64,000 bases of DNA from CAZOZP01 sp964584325 (GTDB lineage Bacteria > Bacteroidota > Ignavibacteria > Ignavibacteriales > Melioribacteraceae), in the NCBI GenBank assembly GCA_964584325.1, contig CAZOZP010000007.1, forward strand, positions 6,057 to 70,056. Reading direction: 5' to 3'. This document shows, piece by piece, positions 41,755 to 51,864 of this stretch. Both the position numbers and the translations under genes were made by a program. The stretch's first letter is position 1. Each line of letters begins with the position of its first letter. The notes beneath the pieces are model-generated. The model saw only the letters and a program-made list of their open reading frames with translations. It was not told the DNA's origin and made no database searches.

Positions 41755-43155
41755 ATGGATAAGAAACTTGAAAAGATACTCATTTTAGCTTCTGATTTTA
41801 TTTCCGTGAACGTTGCCTTTGTAACTTATTTCTGGATTAGAACCGAGAGCGGTCTCTTTACCATACTTGCCAGCCCCGATATAGTTTTTGCCAGCACTGC
41901 GGTCTATTTATTCTGGCTTGTGATATTCACAATTGCCGGACTCTACCGCACATGGTTTGCTTCTTCAAGATTTGACGAACTTACGCTTGTCTTAAAAACT
42001 ACTTTTTTCGGAGTTCTTTTTCTCTTCTTTTTGATATTTATTGATGATTATGCTGCAGGTGTTTCAGATGCCAACAGAATGCTGATATTTATTTATTTCT
42101 TTTTGATGCTCGGTTTTGTTTCTGCGGGAAGGCTTCTGATTCGTAAGTTTCAGAGAAATCTGTTACTTAAGGGAATCGGCAGACGAAATGCTGCTATTGT
42201 GGGATTCAACAGCCGCGGGCATAATATCCATAATATGATAGATACCTATAAAGCACTCGGTCTTGATGTTAAAGCCTATATTTGTCTGAAGGAAGAAAAC
42301 TTCGGAAAAGAACATAACGGTGTTCCGGCTGTGGATAATTACAATAACATTGAGAAAGTAGTGAACGATTATAAGATTAAGGAAATCATAATTGCTCTTG
42401 AAAAGCAGGAACACGATGTTATGATAGGCATTATTTCAAAGAGCGATGACCTTAATGTTGGATTAAAAATTGTACCCGATCTCTATGATGTGATAAGCGG
42501 TCAGGCCCGGACATCCCAGTTGTATGGTTATCCGCTTATTGATATCAAGCCTCAGTTGCTGAACGATTGGGAAAAGTTTCTTAAAAGAACAATCGATATT
42601 ATGGCATCTATTGTTATTCTGCTCATTACTATGCCGGTAACTCTGATTACTGCAATGATAATAAAAACTGATAAAGGCCCGGCTCTTTTTAAACAGGAAA
42701 GAAGCGGACTTAAAGGCAAGCCGTTTATGATGTATAAATTCCGCTCAATGATTATGGATGCAGAAAAGTATTCAGGGCCAATGTGGTCAGTTAAAGATGA
42801 TCCTAGAATTACTAAAATCGGTAAATTTATCAGGAAAGTGAGAATTGATGAAATACCTCAAATGATAAATGTTCTTAAGGGCGAAATGAGTCTCGTGGGA
42901 CCCCGTCCTGAACGTCCGTTTTTTGTTGAAAAACTTGCTCAGGATATTCCTTTGTATAAAAGAAGACTATCCGTTCGTCCGGGAGTTACAGGCTGGGCGC
43001 AGGTAAATCATAAATATGATGAAACGATAGAAGATGTGAAAATGAAACTTCAGTACGATCTCTTCTATATAGAAAATATTTCTGTGCGACTTGATTTGAA
43101 AATTATTTGGAGAACCGTTTTTGTGGTTCTTTTCGGAAAAGGTCATTTTGGTTAA
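41755..43155 (+). CDS. Polyprenyl-phosphate sugar-1-phosphate transferase (WcaJ/PssY family)
   Basis: A 466-residue membrane enzyme that starts repeat-unit assembly for exopolysaccharide or O-antigen by moving a sugar-1-phosphate to undecaprenyl phosphate. There are four N-terminal transmembrane helices (~10-125), a CoA-binding-like domain (~140-240), then a re-entrant hydrophobic helix and the catalytic domain (~265-466) with 'KRTIDIMASIVILLI', 'FKQERSGLKGKPFMMYKFRSM', 'IRKVRIDEIPQMINVLKGEM', 'SLVGPRPERP' and 'RPGVTGWAQVNHKY'. The sugar is unknown. It fits with kdsC as an envelope-glycan gene. Confidence 0.93.
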   Translation: MDKKLEKILILASDFISVNVAFVTYFWIRTESGLFTILASPDIVFASTAVYLFWLVIFTIAGLYRTWFASSRFDELTLVLKTTFFGVLFLFFLIFIDDYAAGVSDANRMLIFIYFFLMLGFVSAGRLLIRKFQRNLLLKGIGRRNAAIVGFNSRGHNIHNMIDTYKALGLDVKAYICLKEENFGKEHNGVPAVDNYNNIEKVVNDYKIKEIIIALEKQEHDVMIGIISKSDDLNVGLKIVPDLYDVISGQARTSQLYGYPLIDIKPQLLNDWEKFLKRTIDIMASIVILLITMPVTLITAMIIKTDKGPALFKQERSGLKGKPFMMYKFRSMIMDAEKYSGPMWSVKDDPRITKIGKFIRKVRIDEIPQMINVLKGEMSLVGPRPERPFFVEKLAQDIPLYKRRLSVRPGVTGWAQVNHKYDETIEDVKMKLQYDLFYIENISVRLDLKIIWRTVFVVLFGKGHFG

Positions 43156-43171
43156 TAAAATCGGAGAAAAA

Positions 43172-45283
43172 ATGAAAATTATTTATTTGTGGGGACTAAT
43201 TATGGCGCTTATGATAAACCTGAATGCTCAGGAAAATAAAGACAATCCGTTTTTCGAATATTTTGAACTTCCGCCTTTCAGTAAAATAAAGGAAAGTCAC
43301 TATAAACCTGCTTTTCTTGAAGGGATGAGAATTCAGGCTGAGGAGATAAAAGCTATTTCTGAAAATCCGGAGCCTCCTACTTTCCAAAATACAATCGAAG
43401 CATTCGAATACAGCGGTGAAATGCTGGACCGTGTTTCATCGGTTTTCTATAATCTTAAATCGGCAAATACTAATCAGGAAATGCAGGATATTGCAAAGGA
43501 ACTTTCTCCGCTGCAAAGCCGGCACAGAGATGACATTTATCTGAATGCAAAGCTGTTTGCCAGAATTAAGAAATTATTTGAATCTTCAGATAATTTGAAT
43601 CTTAACCCGGAACAGAAAATTCTTCTCGAAAAATACTATAAGGATTTTGTTAGAAGCGGTGCAGGTCTCTCTGATTCAGACAAGGAAATTCTCCGAGGAA
43701 TTAATGCAGAGCTGAGTATGCTTACTCTGAAATTTAACGACAATATATTGAACGAAAATGCACAATTTGAAATGATTCTTGACAATGAAAGTGATCTGGA
43801 AGGATTGCCGCAATCTGTTATTGATGCTTCGGCTGTTTCAGCTTCAGAGAAAGCTCTTAACGGGAAATGGAGATTCACGATTGATAAACCAAGTATGATT
43901 CCGTTTCTGCAGTATTCTTCAAAAAGAGACTTGAGAGAGAAATTATACAAGGGATATATTAATAAGGGTGATAATAATAATGAACTTGATAACAAAGAGA
44001 TTGTGAAATCAATTGTCAATCTTAGAATTAAAAAAGCTCACTTGTTGGGTAGTAATAGTCACTCTGAATTTATACTTTCTGAAAATATGTCAAAAAACAC
44101 AGAAAAAGTCTATGAATTATTAGACAAACTCTGGGAACCGGCTTTAAAGGTTGCAAAACGTGAGAGAAGCGAACTTCAGTCAATAATTGACAGCGAGGGT
44201 GGGGACTTCAAGCTTGATTCGTGGGACTGGTGGTATTATGCTGAAAAGCTTCGTAAAGAAAAATATGATCTCGATGAATCTGAACTGCGGCCTTATTTCA
44301 AACTTGATAATGTTCTGAAGGGAGTTTTCGGTCTTGCTGAAAGCCTTTTCGGAATTAAATTTAATGAAAGAAGAGATATCGAGGTTTATCACCCTGATGT
44401 GCGTACTTTTGAAGTTACTGAAGCAGACGGCACATTTATCGGAATACTTTACACCGACTATTTCCCTAGAAGAGGCAAGGGTGGCGGTGCCTGGATGAAT
44501 TCTTTCAGAGACCAGCAGATTAAAGACGGAAAAAATATTTATCCGATTATTTGCAATGTGGGAAACTTCACTAAACCGACTGCCGATGTGCCTTCGCTTC
44601 TGAGCCTTGATGAAGTAGAGACTTTATTTCATGAATTCGGACACGGATTGCACGGACTTCTGTCAAAAACTACTTATCCTAAATTAAGCGGCACAAGCGT
44701 TCCCCGCGATTTTGTAGAGCTTCCTTCGCAGATAATGGAAAATTGGGTCTTGGAGCCGGAAATGCTTAGGCTTTATGCATTCCATTATCAGACCGGTGAA
44801 GTGATTCCTGATTCTTTGATAGAAAAGATTAAAAACTCATCACTTTTCAATCAGGGATTCAATACAGTAGAGTATCTTGCGGCATCTTATCTGGATCTGG
44901 CATGGCACAATCTGACTGAGTCAGCACCTGAAGATGTTAACGTTTTTGAGAATAAAGTTCTCGAAGGAATAGGACTGATTCCTGAAATAATTTCCAGATA
45001 CAGAAGCACATATTTCAATCATATTTTCAGCGGTGGTTATTCGGCAGGCTACTACAGCTATATTTGGGCCGAAGTTCTCGATGCGGATGCATTTGAGACT
45101 TTTGTGGAAACCGGGTTATTCAACAGAAAGACCGGAGAATCTTTAAGACAAAATATACTTCAGAAAGGCGGTACCGAGGAACCTATGAAAATGTTTATCA
45201 ATTTCAGAGGTAAGGAACCTTCTGTTGAGCCTCTGCTTAGAAAAAGAGGTTTAACGGAAAATGATAAAGGCAACGAAATCTAA
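43172..45283 (+). CDS. Exported M3 family oligopeptidase
   Basis: The 703-residue zinc peptidase starts at the ATG at 43172 with GGAG upstream; the in-frame ATG at 43121 lies inside the previous gene. Residues 1-20 are a signal peptide ending 'NLNAQE', so it acts outside the cytoplasm. The catalytic H-E-x-x-H is 'LFHEFGHGLHGLLS' near residue 490, with a downstream Glu ligand in 'SQIMENWVLEPEM', as in the Dcp/OpdA branch of thimet-type peptidases. 'GGYSAGYYSYIWAEVLDADAF' supplies the substrate-binding Tyr/His loop. Likely degrades short peptides in the periplasm. Confidence 0.93.
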   Translation: MKIIYLWGLIMALMINLNAQENKDNPFFEYFELPPFSKIKESHYKPAFLEGMRIQAEEIKAISENPEPPTFQNTIEAFEYSGEMLDRVSSVFYNLKSANTNQEMQDIAKELSPLQSRHRDDIYLNAKLFARIKKLFESSDNLNLNPEQKILLEKYYKDFVRSGAGLSDSDKEILRGINAELSMLTLKFNDNILNENAQFEMILDNESDLEGLPQSVIDASAVSASEKALNGKWRFTIDKPSMIPFLQYSSKRDLREKLYKGYINKGDNNNELDNKEIVKSIVNLRIKKAHLLGSNSHSEFILSENMSKNTEKVYELLDKLWEPALKVAKRERSELQSIIDSEGGDFKLDSWDWWYYAEKLRKEKYDLDESELRPYFKLDNVLKGVFGLAESLFGIKFNERRDIEVYHPDVRTFEVTEADGTFIGILYTDYFPRRGKGGGAWMNSFRDQQIKDGKNIYPIICNVGNFTKPTADVPSLLSLDEVETLFHEFGHGLHGLLSKTTYPKLSGTSVPRDFVELPSQIMENWVLEPEMLRLYAFHYQTGEVIPDSLIEKIKNSSLFNQGFNTVEYLAASYLDLAWHNLTESAPEDVNVFENKVLEGIGLIPEIISRYRSTYFNHIFSGGYSAGYYSYIWAEVLDADAFETFVETGLFNRKTGESLRQNILQKGGTEEPMKMFINFRGKEPSVEPLLRKRGLTENDKGNEI

Positions 45284-45292
45284 GGATTGGTT

Positions 45293-46492
45293 ATGAATAA
45301 GTCTTCTGCATCAGAATATATAATGCGTACAGCGGTAAAAATAATCAATGTAATGGCAGATATACCCCGGGATGTAACAGTTTACGACAGATTTCTCTCT
45401 GCTTGCATTAAAATGCTTGATGCAAAGCTTATTGTAGGCTTTAATCTTGTATCAGACGCTGAAATTATTGGCAAATATGCTGCTAAAGAATCGAAAATTT
45501 GTTCTTTAGGAGATCCGGGTTTAACCGGAAAGGGAATTTATACAATTGCAATTGATTATGATAATCCCGCAGCTATGAACGAAGGCAAAAAACTATTGGC
45601 TGAGGCCGATCTTATTATCCTTGATCATAAAGGCAACGGAGTAGAAAGTATTTTCAAGACTTTGACAGAAACTAATTACAATAGATTTCCGCTGTTAATT
45701 GTTAACGGAATTACGGAAGAAAGAGTAAAGAAAATATGGGATACGCTTCCAAATCCGAAACTCGATCTTTCTTCATTCGGCAGAGAAAATGGTACCGGGA
45801 TTTATGAAATTAAGAAGTATGCCGTTAATCCGGAAGAGCTTGACGATAACCACAGATTCAGAAAACTACATATAGGATGCGGCTATAAAAAATTGGAAGG
45901 CTTCATAAATGTTGATGTAAGACCCACAGAGGCTGCCGACTTGGTTCACAGTTGTGTGAGCTTCGATGATTTCCCGGCCGGGTATTTTGATATTGTTTAC
46001 AGTCACGCTTTTTTTGAACATCTTACGGCAACAGAAGAACTGATATGCATGCAAAGTATTAAACGAATACTTTCATCAGGCGGAAGTATTCTGTTCCTCG
46101 GAATCCCCGACTTTGAAATAATTGCCGGTGCATATTTGCAAAAAGCAAAATTCAATTATGCCGGGAAGTTTGACCTTGAACAGGTTTACCGTTATACACA
46201 CGGTTCTCCGGAACAGGGAGGTTCGGATTGGTATTATGAACAGCTTCATAAATCAGTGTTTGATAAAGACCGCATTAATACTTTGCTGCATCAGGCAGGG
46301 TACAAAAAGTATATCATTTTCAGGTACGCATTCAGAGATGAATACATTGCGTTAAATCTTGGATTTTTAACTCTTCCGGAAAGTTATTCCGGAAGAGTTG
46401 ATATTTCATATGTTAAATCTGTAATAGAAGGTATCAATTCGGATGTAAACCTCAGCTCTATTGAAATTATTTCAGTAAAATCATCTTTTTGA
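45293..46492 (+). CDS. Protein with C-terminal SAM-dependent methyltransferase domain
   Basis: The 399-residue product starts at the ATG at 45293, six bases after AAGGA; the in-frame TTG at 45287 directly abuts that site. Residues ~190-330 form a class I methyltransferase: motif I 'LHIGCGYKKLEGFINVDV', then 'VYSHAFFEHLTATEEL' and 'LSSGGSILFLGIPDFE'. This 'EHL' type is common among methyltransferases in polysaccharide clusters. The N-terminal ~185 residues have a Rossmann-like alternation but no family I recognise. The gene's last 26 bases overlap the 3' end of the convergent T9SS gene. Confidence 0.78.
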   Translation: MNKSSASEYIMRTAVKIINVMADIPRDVTVYDRFLSACIKMLDAKLIVGFNLVSDAEIIGKYAAKESKICSLGDPGLTGKGIYTIAIDYDNPAAMNEGKKLLAEADLIILDHKGNGVESIFKTLTETNYNRFPLLIVNGITEERVKKIWDTLPNPKLDLSSFGRENGTGIYEIKKYAVNPEELDDNHRFRKLHIGCGYKKLEGFINVDVRPTEAADLVHSCVSFDDFPAGYFDIVYSHAFFEHLTATEELICMQSIKRILSSGGSILFLGIPDFEIIAGAYLQKAKFNYAGKFDLEQVYRYTHGSPEQGGSDWYYEQLHKSVFDKDRINTLLHQAGYKKYIIFRYAFRDEYIALNLGFLTLPESYSGRVDISYVKSVIEGINSDVNLSSIEIISVKSSF

Positions 46493-49400
46493 TTTCAGTG
46501 AAGTTTTTCCCGCTTCTTCCAATGGCTGCAAGTTTATAAAAATATATTCCGCTTGAAAGATTTCCTGAATGAAATTTCAATTCGTTGTATCCTCTGGGCT
46601 GTGAATTCAAAGCATACTCTCTTACTTTCTCTCCTATTATATTGTAAACTTCAATCCTTACATCAGAATCTGTTTCAAGGGAATACTTTATTATGGTTTC
46701 AGGATTAAAAGGATTCGGATAATTCTGATAAAGTCTGAATTCATATTTTTCCGGAAGTATTTTGTCTGTTGCCGCTTTCATCATCTGCATTGGCTGCGAA
46801 TCAAGTGAAGAAATGTTTATTTCCGAAAAAATTACATCAGTATGGTGTGCAACAAATAAAACAGAACCGCTTTCAGGAATCTGATTCCCGTCTGGATGCT
46901 GCCCCTGAAGATTCCATGAGGCTGGTTCTTCGGAAGCAGCAGGCCAGATTTTTAATCGGAAAATATCCGGGGCGCTTGCATCCGATTCAGACCTCAATTT
47001 CATAAAATAAAATTCATTGAGTTTTAAAAGATTACCGGCATTGTCGCTAACTTTTGCAATGCTTCTGTCTTGATTCCCGAGTATTTCAAGAACTTTTGCT
47101 CCGTATTGGTTAATCCAACTGTAAGTTGCGAATACACCATAAGGCCACCAGCCTGATAACGGCTGGAATCCGGATGCGCTTCCGGGAAGATTCGAGTGAC
47201 CGGTCCAGCCGGTAATAATCGCAAATGCCGCACCATAACTCGGAGCACTGAACTTTGGCATAACTTGCTTAATCTTAAACTTAACAAGTATTTCATAATT
47301 CTTCCACGATATATCTCCTATAGCAAAGGTGCGGTCATAACCGGCTTCATCTGTTCTCAGACCTTCTTCATCCATTTTCCATTTACCGTCAACAATCTGG
47401 ATAAAATCTCGCAGCCTGTCGAACGAAAGAGTATCAAATTTAACTGAATACGGAAGAGTCCAGGCTGTCTGAGACGGGAAATAATCGAATGTAACCGTCT
47501 TCTCAGTCACCTGAGCGGATGTTCTTCCTATGGCTTTGATAACTAAAGTATTAACAGCATTTGAGTCAAGATCGGAATCAGTTTCTGTATTTATTTCAAT
47601 AATGAAATCTCCTTTGTTATAGAGTCTTCTTATATTTAATGGGGCTATCTGAGGTCCGATCCAGAGAGTTCTTTCAGTTCCTCCGTTAAGTTTGTATTTG
47701 AGAGAAGTTACTGTATCAGCCGAAGAAACATTTCCCAAAATATTGATTTGCCTCTGAGGCTTGCCCAGGTGTCCGAATTTCTGATGGTCACCATACCAGA
47801 TGCTGATAACCGGAGTATTGGCCTTGTTTACTTTTAGAATTGCTCCTGCTGAAACGGCAGAATCAATAGGATTTGAGACAACGGCATAATAGACAGAGCC
47901 GCTGTCGGTCAGTAATGCTGGGTTAATACTAAGCAATTGAGAATTTCCGGGGAGTACTTCCGTTCCGTTTTTTAACCATTTGAATGTAAATGGAGGAAGA
48001 CCTGATACAGATATGCTGAAGTTAGCTTCCGTTCCTTCATTTACTTCGGTATCCATCGGATTAATCGAAATGACCGGTTTCCCGCTTAATACGGAAAGCA
48101 AAGCAGATGCTGATTCAACCGTTCCAAGTGAATTCGAAACTCTGCAATAAAATGTACTACCGGAATCTGACAATGTTAAAACCGGAGTTTTATATGATGA
48201 AGAATCAGCGCCGGGTATTTCTATTCCATTTTTGAACCATTTGTATGAAAGCGGAGGTGTTCCTGAAGCCTGTGCATAGAAAACTGTCTGCTGTGTTTCA
48301 TACTTTTCCGTGTTTTGCGGATTGGATATTATCAACGGAGAGGATAATCTGCTGAAAGAAACATTATCAATGGCAAATGAACCTGTTTTTGTTCCGTCAA
48401 CATAAAAGGCAATTGAATTTGTAGTATTGTTAGCCGCATCAACTGTAAATTCCCAGGTGCGTAAACCTGAAAGACTGCCGATAGGTTTGAGGCCGGTTCC
48501 GTAATTGATATAACCGATGCCGGGAGAGCCGGAGATAACTTTTGTCGTAAATGAGAAAATGTATTTCCCTCCTGAAACTTTATTCTCTGAAAGAGTTGCT
48601 GTTATCAGAGGTCTGCTGTTGTTTGACCCGGGTAATGTTATTGTAATAAGTCCTTCGTAACTCCCGTCAATAGGATTACTTGAATTTACTGCAAATGTAT
48701 AACCGGCCCCTCCTAAAGTATTGCTTTGCCCCCAGGATGAAAGGGTGCCGGTTTCAAAGCCGGAATTTAATACCAGATTTTCCGATGTGGGCGGGGGAGG
48801 AGGAGTGTCCTGATTAACAGTCAGAATAGCAGAGGCGGATGTTACACTTCCTTCGGAATTAGTTAAACGGCAGGAAAAGAAAGAACCGGAAAGATTTAAC
48901 TGTGCGGCTACAATAGTGTATGAAGACGAAACAGCACCAGGTATTTCGTTACCGTTAAGAAGCCATTGATAAGCTAATGGCTGACTTCCTTCTGCCGTAA
49001 TGCTGAATACAGCACTCATTCCTTCTGTAACTGTAACATTCTGCGGCTGAGAAGTAATTGTTGGCGGAGCAGCCTGGATTACTTTTGTAAAACTTACATC
49101 ATCTATGCTGAACGACCCTGCTTTTGTTCCGTCAACATAAAAGGCAATGGAGTTTGTAGTATTGTTTGCCGATTCCGCCGTAAAACTCCATTGATTGGTT
49201 CCTGTCAGACTGCCTAAAGCCTTGAGCCCGGAACCGTAATTTATGTAACTTATTGCCGGGTTCCCCGAAATTACTTTTGTAGTGAAATTAAAAATGTACT
49301 TTTCCCCGGTTATTTTATTCTGAGAAAGAGATGCTGTGATCAGAGGACGAGAATTGTTTGTTCCTGCGGATTGAACAGAAATTATTGCATCATAATTTCC

Positions 49401-50648
49401 GGATAATGGAGATGCAGAGTTAACCGAAAACGAATATACAGCTCCTCCGAAAGTATTACTTTGTCCCCAGGATGTAACAGAACCTGATTCGAAGCCGCCA
49501 TTGATAACCAGGTTCGGCCCTCCTGAAGGCGGCGGCGGCGGAGCAGTGAGAACTGTAAGAACGGCATTTGCGGATTGTACCTGACCATATGAATTCGAAA
49601 TAAGGCAGGAGTAAGTTTCGCCTGAATTTGATAGAGTGACCGCCCCGGTATTATATTCGCTGAGGGTAGCACCCGGTATCTGGAAGCCGTTTCTCATCCA
49701 TTGGTATGTTAAAGGTGCCGCACCGGAAGCATTTACACGGAACACTGCACTTTGGCCTTCTCCTATGCTGATTGAAGCAGGATGTGCTGTGATTATCGGT
49801 GCAAGCTGATTTCCGGAAATATTGTCTATGATGCCTTTGGCATACTGAAGAGCATTATCAATACCGCTTTGGAAAGGGATTATGTAACTTGTAAATACCG
49901 GGCGGTATGATTGTCCGGTGGCCGGAAAGTTTTCATATCCGTCTTGAAGAATTTTCAGTATTTTCGAACCGCCTGAAGAGCTGTTGGAAAATATGGGAAG
50001 AGTTCTCACATAACCTGCCGAAGTTGCTGAAAGTCCGCCCCGGCCAAAAATGAGGTGTCCCCTGTAATTTAGAGCGCCTGCATCGGTTGGGTGATTAGGA
50101 TAATCTTTTATGTCAAATGTGTTCCAATAGCTTTCAGGATAATATACTAAAGGACCGTAAGCTTCCATTCCGGTAACTTTATGTACACCGCCGGAGGAAG
50201 TTCTATCCACGATATTTGCCCAGCCCCCGAAATTATAACTGATGTAATCAACTTTAATCTCATATTTATCGCGGAAAATTGTATATTCTGTTATTCCTGA
50301 ACGACTTTCGAGATTGTACTCCAGCCTTACCGTTTTTTTGTCTGATCCGTCAAAAACTATTGAAACGTTATTTGCCGGCGGCCTCTGGGTACAAGCATCC
50401 ATGTAGGTAGATACAATATCCTGACCGGAAGATTTAATTATTATATCTCTGATTGCATGCTCTGTGCCTGCATAACCTCCCTGATTAGGGCGGATAACAA
50501 CTTTTATGAGACTGTTTTCCAGCGTTATTCGGCTGTACTGAGGATAATCCGGATCAGCATCGATAACTGCGCTTAAGCCTGTTGATTGAGCCTGACTAAG
50601 AGTGAATGTAAATATAATTAATAATAAAAATCTATAGAAAAGATTCAT
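46467..50648 (-). CDS. 1393-residue multi-Ig, multi-CBM surface protein with T9SS sorting domain
   Basis: After a signal peptide (1-20), residues ~25-280 are a beta-rich domain of no known family. Ig-like modules follow at ~283-368, ~535-620, ~785-868 and ~870-955 (repeated Y-x-W, 'SGETYSCLISN', 'FYCRVSN' strands). Two near-duplicate carbohydrate-binding-like modules lie at ~378-530 ('LVINGGFESGSVTSWGQSN') and ~625-780 ('LVLNSGFETGTLSSWGQSN'), each after a proline-rich linker. A concanavalin/LamG-like domain occupies ~1065-1290, and the sorting domain begins with 'YQNYPNPFNPETIIKYS' near 1312. Likely a surface protein that binds or degrades polysaccharide; no catalytic residues are identified. 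The gene ends inside the convergent methyltransferase gene. Confidence 0.87.
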   Translation of the reverse strand: MNLFYRFLLLIIFTFTLSQAQSTGLSAVIDADPDYPQYSRITLENSLIKVVIRPNQGGYAGTEHAIRDIIIKSSGQDIVSTYMDACTQRPPANNVSIVFDGSDKKTVRLEYNLESRSGITEYTIFRDKYEIKVDYISYNFGGWANIVDRTSSGGVHKVTGMEAYGPLVYYPESYWNTFDIKDYPNHPTDAGALNYRGHLIFGRGGLSATSAGYVRTLPIFSNSSSGGSKILKILQDGYENFPATGQSYRPVFTSYIIPFQSGIDNALQYAKGIIDNISGNQLAPIITAHPASISIGEGQSAVFRVNASGAAPLTYQWMRNGFQIPGATLSEYNTGAVTLSNSGETYSCLISNSYGQVQSANAVLTVLTAPPPPPSGGPNLVINGGFESGSVTSWGQSNTFGGAVYSFSVNSASPLSGNYDAIISVQSAGTNNSRPLITASLSQNKITGEKYIFNFTTKVISGNPAISYINYGSGLKALGSLTGTNQWSFTAESANNTTNSIAFYVDGTKAGSFSIDDVSFTKVIQAAPPTITSQPQNVTVTEGMSAVFSITAEGSQPLAYQWLLNGNEIPGAVSSSYTIVAAQLNLSGSFFSCRLTNSEGSVTSASAILTVNQDTPPPPPTSENLVLNSGFETGTLSSWGQSNTLGGAGYTFAVNSSNPIDGSYEGLITITLPGSNNSRPLITATLSENKVSGGKYIFSFTTKVISGSPGIGYINYGTGLKPIGSLSGLRTWEFTVDAANNTTNSIAFYVDGTKTGSFAIDNVSFSRLSSPLIISNPQNTEKYETQQTVFYAQASGTPPLSYKWFKNGIEIPGADSSSYKTPVLTLSDSGSTFYCRVSNSLGTVESASALLSVLSGKPVISINPMDTEVNEGTEANFSISVSGLPPFTFKWLKNGTEVLPGNSQLLSINPALLTDSGSVYYAVVSNPIDSAVSAGAILKVNKANTPVISIWYGDHQKFGHLGKPQRQINILGNVSSADTVTSLKYKLNGGTERTLWIGPQIAPLNIRRLYNKGDFIIEINTETDSDLDSNAVNTLVIKAIGRTSAQVTEKTVTFDYFPSQTAWTLPYSVKFDTLSFDRLRDFIQIVDGKWKMDEEGLRTDEAGYDRTFAIGDISWKNYEILVKFKIKQVMPKFSAPSYGAAFAIITGWTGHSNLPGSASGFQPLSGWWPYGVFATYSWINQYGAKVLEILGNQDRSIAKVSDNAGNLLKLNEFYFMKLRSESDASAPDIFRLKIWPAASEEPASWNLQGQHPDGNQIPESGSVLFVAHHTDVIFSEINISSLDSQPMQMMKAATDKILPEKYEFRLYQNYPNPFNPETIIKYSLETDSDVRIEVYNIIGEKVREYALNSQPRGYNELKFHSGNLSSGIYFYKLAAIGRSGKNFTEIKKMILLK

Positions 50649-50736
50649 TTTGACCCCGCTAAATATTTATTTTTTACTAATAAGCCTTAACAAAAAAAAG
50701 CAAAAAACAGATTAAAAGCAAACAGAATAATACAAA

Positions 50737-50771
50737 ATGTCCGAAAAACCGCAAGTCGGAATTTCGGACAT
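50737..50771 (-). terminator. Stem-loop terminator after the MscS channel gene
   Basis: ATGTCCGAAA (50737-50746) and its complement (50762-50771) form a ten-base stem with a nested CCG/CGG pair in the loop. On the minus strand it is followed by TTTTGTATT, and it lies 20 bases after the channel stop, closing the psd-to-mscS run. Confidence 0.75.
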
Positions 50772-50791
50772 CTTCACTATATAATGGCTCT

Positions 50792-51853
50792 TTATTTTTC
50801 TACAAAAAGTGTCTGTGTCGGATAGGCAAATTCAATTCCTTTATTCTTAAAGGCACTAAAAATATCCAGATTTATCTTCTCATTAATATCCATATATTCT
50901 TTAAAATCAGGACTATTGATCCAATAGACTGTTTCGAAGTTCAGAGAAGAGCTGCCCAATTCCTTAAAATGGCATCTGTCAAATTGTGCGGCTTCATTAT
51001 GTTTTTCTATGATTTCCTTTATCATTCCGGGAATCATCTTCAGTTGTTCTTCGGTTGTTTGATATATAACCCCAACGGAAAACAGAACTCTTCTCTTTTC
51101 CATCCTTTTGAAGTTTCTGATTCGGCTTTTAAGAAGATCGGCATTTGAAAAAATAAGCTGTTCTCCGGATACGCTTCTGAGCCTTGTAGTTTTTAGTCCT
51201 ATGTGTTCAACCGTTCCCACAAAATTATCAATAAAAATTGTATCTCCGAGAACAAATGGTTTATCCATAACTATAGATAATGATGCGAATAGGTCGCTCA
51301 GTATATTTTGCATTGCCAGAGCTATGGCAATTCCGCCGACTCCCAATCCGGCTATAAGAGCGGTAATATTTACACCCAGATTGTCAAGAATAAGCAGAAC
51401 TATTACGGCATAAAGAATTATTTTGCCGATAAAAGTCATAGCACTGAAGGATGTAACACTTGCGGCATCAGATTCAAGATTCTTTTCCTTATAGTACTTC
51501 GTATATGAAGAAATAATACTTGTTCCCCAGTATGCAATCTGAAGGAAAAGCAAAGTAGTGAATGCTTTGTCGGCGAAATTAGATAGTTTCTGAGATACTT
51601 CAAGAAATGAAATTGAAATATAAAGCGAGGCGGCAAGTATAAAAAAAGCCTTTGTGTTGCTTAGAAGATCCGCAATCAGATCGTCAAGAATCGTATCTGT
51701 GGCTCCGGCAAACTTTTTCAGTCTTTTTATGAAAATTCGGAAAAGTGTTTTTATAACAAAAAATAATGTGATGGAAAAAACTAAAAACAAGAGCCAGTTT
51801 TTATAAGAGTTACCCCAAAATGTATTAGACAGATATTTTAATATTTCATCCAT
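50792..51853 (-). CDS. MscS family mechanosensitive ion channel
   Basis: The 353-residue channel opens on osmotic downshock. Four or five hydrophobic helices occupy residues ~18-185; the pore helix has the Gly/Ala-rich pattern 'ALIAGLGVGGIAIALAMQNI', followed by 'FASLSIVMDKPFVLGDTIFI' and the MscS beta domain ('GTVEHIGLKTTRLRSVSGE', 'IFSNADLL'). The C-terminal domain ends near 'IEFAYPTQTLFVE', a common MscS finish. The start has a perfect AAAGGAGGT site. Confidence 0.94.
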   Translation of the reverse strand: MDEILKYLSNTFWGNSYKNWLLFLVFSITLFFVIKTLFRIFIKRLKKFAGATDTILDDLIADLLSNTKAFFILAASLYISISFLEVSQKLSNFADKAFTTLLFLQIAYWGTSIISSYTKYYKEKNLESDAASVTSFSAMTFIGKIILYAVIVLLILDNLGVNITALIAGLGVGGIAIALAMQNILSDLFASLSIVMDKPFVLGDTIFIDNFVGTVEHIGLKTTRLRSVSGEQLIFSNADLLKSRIRNFKRMEKRRVLFSVGVIYQTTEEQLKMIPGMIKEIIEKHNEAAQFDRCHFKELGSSSLNFETVYWINSPDFKEYMDINEKINLDIFSAFKNKGIEFAYPTQTLFVEK

Positions 51854-51864
51854 AAGACCTCCTT

